From: TMED14 sp003444795
GTDB taxonomy: Bacteria > Bacteroidota > Bacteroidia > Flavobacteriales > Schleiferiaceae
Reading direction: 5' to 3'
Length of the DNA: 6,757 nucleotides
Assembly (NCBI GenBank): GCA_963978445.1
Contig: CAXBRT010000101.1
Coordinates: forward strand, 1 to 6,757
A program made the position numbers and the translations under genes. A model generated the notes under the pieces. The model saw only the letters and a list, made by a program, of their open reading frames with translations, searched no databases and was not told the DNA's origin. Positions 4,770 through 6,757 of this stretch are shown here, piece after piece; position 1 is the first letter of the stretch; each line of letters starts with the position of its first letter.

Positions 4770-5960
4770 TTATCCTACCAATTCCTTTACAAGAGCGGCA
4801 GCTTCCTTCAGCTGGATGGCTGAATACACCTTCAATCCACTCTCGTCAATAAAGGTCTTCGCTTCCGCAGCGTTCGTGCCCTGAAGTCGAATAATGATGG
4901 GGACGGGAATTTCACCGATGCTGTGGTAAGCGTCTACAATGCCTTGGGCCACACGGTCGCAGCGGACGATACCGCCGAAGATGTTTACGAGGATGGCCTT
5001 TACGTTGGGGTCTTCCAAGATGATGCGGAAGGCCTTTTCAACACGCTCTGCGTTCGCCGTACCGCCTACGTCCAAGAAGTTTGCAGGATTTCCGCCCGCC
5101 ATCTTGATGATGTCCATGGTAGCCATGGCGAGACCGGCTCCATTGACCATACAGCCAACGTTGCCATCGAGTTTTACGAAATTCAGACCAGCTTGGTCCG
5201 CTTTCACCTCCGTAGGATCTTCTTCACGGAAATCGCGAAGAGCGGCCAATTCTGGGTGGCGAATCAAACCGTTGTTGTCCAAAACCACTTTAGCGTCAAC
5301 CGCCAAGATCTTATTGTCACTCGTTTTGAGAACGGGGTTGATTTCAAACAAGCTAGCGTCAATGCCTTGGTATGCAGCCATCAAGCTCTTCACAAAGGCC
5401 ACCATTTCCTTGAATGCTACCCCGGACAAGCCTAGGTTAAACGCGATGCGACGTGCTTGAAAGTCTTGCAATCCCAATGCAGGGTCGATGTGCTCGAGGA
5501 AAATTTTCTCTGGGCTATGTTCGGCAACCGCCTCAATGTCCATGCCGCCCTCAGGGCTGTACATGATCATGTTTTGACCAGCGCCACGATCGAGCAGGAT
5601 GCTCATGTAGTACTCCTCCGTTTCACTTTCTCCGGGATAGTAGACATCCTCAGCAATCAGCACCTGGTGAACCGTTTTACCCTCCTTAGAAGTCTGAGGT
5701 GTTACGAGTTGCATGCCTAGAATATCTGTAGCGCGAGCGGTTACCTCGTCCAAGTTTTTGGCCAATTTCACACCACCGCCTTTACCACGGCCGCCGGCAT
5801 GTACCTGTGCTTTAACCACATACCACTGGGTACCTGTTTCTTCCGTCATGGCTTTTGCCGCCGCTACAGCCTCTTCTGGCGTGCTAGCTACTTTGCCGCG
5901 CTGAACACGTACGCCATACTGGGCGAGAATTTCTTTTCCTTGGTATTCGTGGAGATTCAT
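4770..5960 (-). CDS. sucC: Succinyl-CoA synthetase (ADP-forming) beta subunit
   Basis: The 396-residue product is SucC, which with SucD interconverts succinyl-CoA and succinate plus ATP (or GTP) in the TCA cycle. It begins MNLHEYQGKEIL, the standard N-terminus. It has the ATP-grasp nucleotide site (Lys50; GGRGKGGGVK 56-65; Glu104 region), the Mg ligands in EINP (206-209) and Asp222, then the C-terminal CoA-ligase domain with NGAGLAM (273-279), FLDVGG (295-300) and IFGGIVRCD (327-335). The length agrees with E. coli SucC (388). The ATG at 5960 is chosen over an in-frame TTG ten codons upstream because family members start here and a -7 box lies over that TTG. sucD is not adjacent, as is common in Flavobacteria. 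pnuC follows 4 bp downstream. Confidence 0.97.
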   Translation of the reverse strand: MNLHEYQGKEILAQYGVRVQRGKVASTPEEAVAAAKAMTEETGTQWYVVKAQVHAGGRGKGGGVKLAKNLDEVTARATDILGMQLVTPQTSKEGKTVHQVLIAEDVYYPGESETEEYYMSILLDRGAGQNMIMYSPEGGMDIEAVAEHSPEKIFLEHIDPALGLQDFQARRIAFNLGLSGVAFKEMVAFVKSLMAAYQGIDASLFEINPVLKTSDNKILAVDAKVVLDNNGLIRHPELAALRDFREEDPTEVKADQAGLNFVKLDGNVGCMVNGAGLAMATMDIIKMAGGNPANFLDVGGTANAERVEKAFRIILEDPNVKAILVNIFGGIVRCDRVAQGIVDAYHSIGEIPVPIIIRLQGTNAAEAKTFIDESGLKVYSAIQLKEAAALVKELVG

Positions 5961-5987
5961 TGAGAAAGTGCTTTCGTGATTGCCGCA

Positions 5988-5995
5988 CAAAGGTA
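5988..5995 (-). promoter_or_regulatory. -7 box of the sucC(-pnuC) promoter
   Basis: The minus strand reads TACCTTTG, a perfect TAnnTTTG match, giving a leader of roughly 20-25 nt before the sucC ATG at 5960. The -33 region is not a clear TTTG. The box is back to back with the lolD box, 25 bp apart, so the two promoters must share upstream DNA. Confidence 0.55.
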
Positions 5996-6020
5996 CTTCT
6001 CGAATCCTGGAATTCCGCCC

Positions 6021-6028
6021 TACTTTTG
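6021..6028 (+). promoter_or_regulatory. -7 box of the lolD promoter
   Basis: TACTTTTG is a perfect TAnnTTTG match ending 5 nt before the lolD ATG at 6034, so the transcript would start at or within a few bases of the start codon. A weak -33 candidate (TTCT, 5997-6000) sits 20 bp upstream. The perfect palindrome GGAATTCC (6009-6016) lies in the spacer and could bind a regulator. Confidence 0.5.
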
Positions 6029-6033
6029 AGGAT

Positions 6034-6687
6034 ATGTCTCACCTCATTCAAGCGGATTCCATCGTCAAGTCCTATGGCGGCCTCAAGGTCCTCAATGGTG
6101 TGTCCCTAGAGGTGCGTGTAGGGGAGTTTTTAGCCATCACAGGCCCCTCAGGATCAGGAAAATCCACCTTGTTGCACATCTTGGGAGGCTTGGATTCTGC
6201 AGACAACGGCTCGCTCACTTTTCAAGGACAGCCCTACCCGACAAAGGCCAAGGATATAGACCGTTTCAGGAACCGAGAATTGGGTTTTGTTTTCCAATTT
6301 CATCATCTCTTGCCCGAATTCACGGCATTTGAAAACATCTGCATGCCGGGTTGGGTGGGTGGACAGGAAGATGTAGAAACAGAGGCCCGTAAGTGGGCTA
6401 AAGCATTTGGCATTTCAGACCGCTTGGATCACTTGCCAGGAGCCTTGAGCGGTGGAGAACAACAGCGCGTGGCGGTTGCTCGTGCATTAGTTCACAAGCC
6501 CAAGCTCCTTCTAGCCGACGAACCATCCGGGAACCTCGATAGTCAGCGTGCCGGGGAGTTGTTTGACCTCTTGCAGCAAGTGCGCAAAGAGGCGAAATTG
6601 GCGATTGTGGTTGTGACGCATTCGGAGGTTTGGGCAAAAAATGCGGACCGCACCCTTCACCTGAGCGATGGCGCATGGCGGGACTAA
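6034..6687 (+). CDS. lolD: LolD-type ABC transporter ATP-binding protein
   Basis: The 217-residue product is a complete ABC ATPase. Walker A is GPSGSGKST (37-45), the Q-loop is Gln88 in FQFHHLLPEFTAFEN, the signature is LSGGEQQR (138-145), Walker B is LLLADEP (158-164), the D-loop is SGNLD (165-169) and the switch histidine is His196. The segment after the Q-loop, FQFHHLLPEFTA, is characteristic of LolD, which with LolC/LolE releases lipoproteins from the inner membrane for outer-membrane transport. No permease gene is adjacent, so the partner must be encoded elsewhere, and a related MacB/FtsE-like role is not excluded. The ATG at 6034 (MSHLIQADSI) is preferred over an in-frame TTG at 5980. 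Its 3' end overlaps the next gene by 13 bp. Confidence 0.9.
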   Translation: MSHLIQADSIVKSYGGLKVLNGVSLEVRVGEFLAITGPSGSGKSTLLHILGGLDSADNGSLTFQGQPYPTKAKDIDRFRNRELGFVFQFHHLLPEFTAFENICMPGWVGGQEDVETEARKWAKAFGISDRLDHLPGALSGGEQQRVAVARALVHKPKLLLADEPSGNLDSQRAGELFDLLQQVRKEAKLAIVVVTHSEVWAKNADRTLHLSDGAWRD

Positions 6688-6757
6688 TCCCTAGTGCCGA
6701 ACTCAAAGACTGGTTGGATGTTTGGGCGCTGCGCTACGAGCAACCCGATTTTATCCC
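6675..6757 (+). CDS. TIGR02757/DUF2400 family protein, N-terminal fragment cut by window edge
   Basis: From the ATG at 6675, overlapping the last 13 bp of lolD in another frame, 27 codons read through to the window end: MAGLIPSAEL followed by KDWLDVWALRYEQPDFI. The pattern 'L..WLD.WA..Y.QP.FI' before a likely Pro matches the N-terminus of the TIGR02757 (DUF2400) family, a conserved Bacteroidota protein of about 250 residues with unknown function, as I remember it. The overlap suggests translational coupling with lolD. Only a short N-terminal piece is visible, so the assignment is provisional, though the open frame across the overlap supports a real gene. Confidence 0.65.
   Translation, partial: MAGLIPSAELKDWLDVWALRYEQPDFI

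Noticed and set aside
4923..5460. Two long plus-strand open frames (170 and 173 codons) opposite sucC
   Set aside because: They lie antisense to a well-conserved gene, match no family I recognise, and overlap each other in different frames, as expected for shadows of a biased coding sequence.
5961..5990. Extended N-terminus of SucC from a TTG at 5990
   Set aside because: SucC proteins start at MNLHEYQGK, and the TTG lies within the sucC -7 box.
5980..6033. Extended N-terminus of LolD from a TTG at 5980
   Set aside because: The 18 extra residues do not resemble the family, and this DNA holds the divergent promoter boxes; the ATG at 6034 gives the normal N-terminus.

Overview
This 6.76-kb window looks like chromosomal DNA from a member of the Bacteroidota, most likely the order Flavobacteriales. 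The support is the protein families (a small CxxC/CxxxC zinc-ribbon protein, a TIGR02757/DUF2400 protein, DUF2452, a COG4276-type SRPBCC protein, SucC without an adjacent SucD), A-rich translation starts without Shine-Dalgarno sequences, and octamers matching the Bacteroidota -7 promoter consensus TAnnTTTG just upstream of several start codons. Base composition looks moderate, roughly half G+C by eye. I see no rRNA, tRNA, CRISPR array, insertion sequence or phage gene.

Layout. The left edge cuts a minus-strand zinc-ribbon gene (1-106). It is separated from a plus-strand ssb (282-647) by a 175-bp intergenic region carrying a perfect 9-bp inverted repeat followed by T5. The 3' end of ssb overlaps, on opposite strands, the 3' end of a cytosolic M14-type zinc carboxypeptidase (596-1618, minus). 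The peptidase diverges from a plus-strand group: an exported PhoD-like phosphatase/phosphodiesterase (1668-2621), an SRPBCC protein (2653-3105), a DUF2452 protein (3115-3558) and an alpha/beta-hydrolase (3555-4220). The last two overlap as ATGA. The hydrolase meets pnuC tail to tail, their stop codons sharing a single TTAA. pnuC (4217-4765, minus) lies 4 bp downstream of sucC (4770-5960, minus), an apparent two-gene operon. A 73-bp divergent region with two back-to-back -7 boxes separates sucC from a LolD-type ABC ATPase (6034-6687, plus). The 3' end of that gene overlaps the start of a TIGR02757/DUF2400 gene that runs off the right edge (6675-6757).

How the genes relate. No single pathway unites the window. 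It contains housekeeping functions (ssDNA binding, TCA-cycle succinyl-CoA synthetase beta, lipoprotein release), vitamin-precursor uptake (PnuC) and several hydrolases. The plus-strand SRPBCC-DUF2452-hydrolase cluster is the part least explained by known biology. The strongest non-gene signals are extreme compaction (overlapping convergent ends, interlocked stops, no recognisable terminators) and a recurring arrangement of a -7-like box only 4-5 nt before the start codon, which suggests leaderless or near-leaderless transcripts. I found no convincing defence system, mobile element or clearly novel multi-gene machine.
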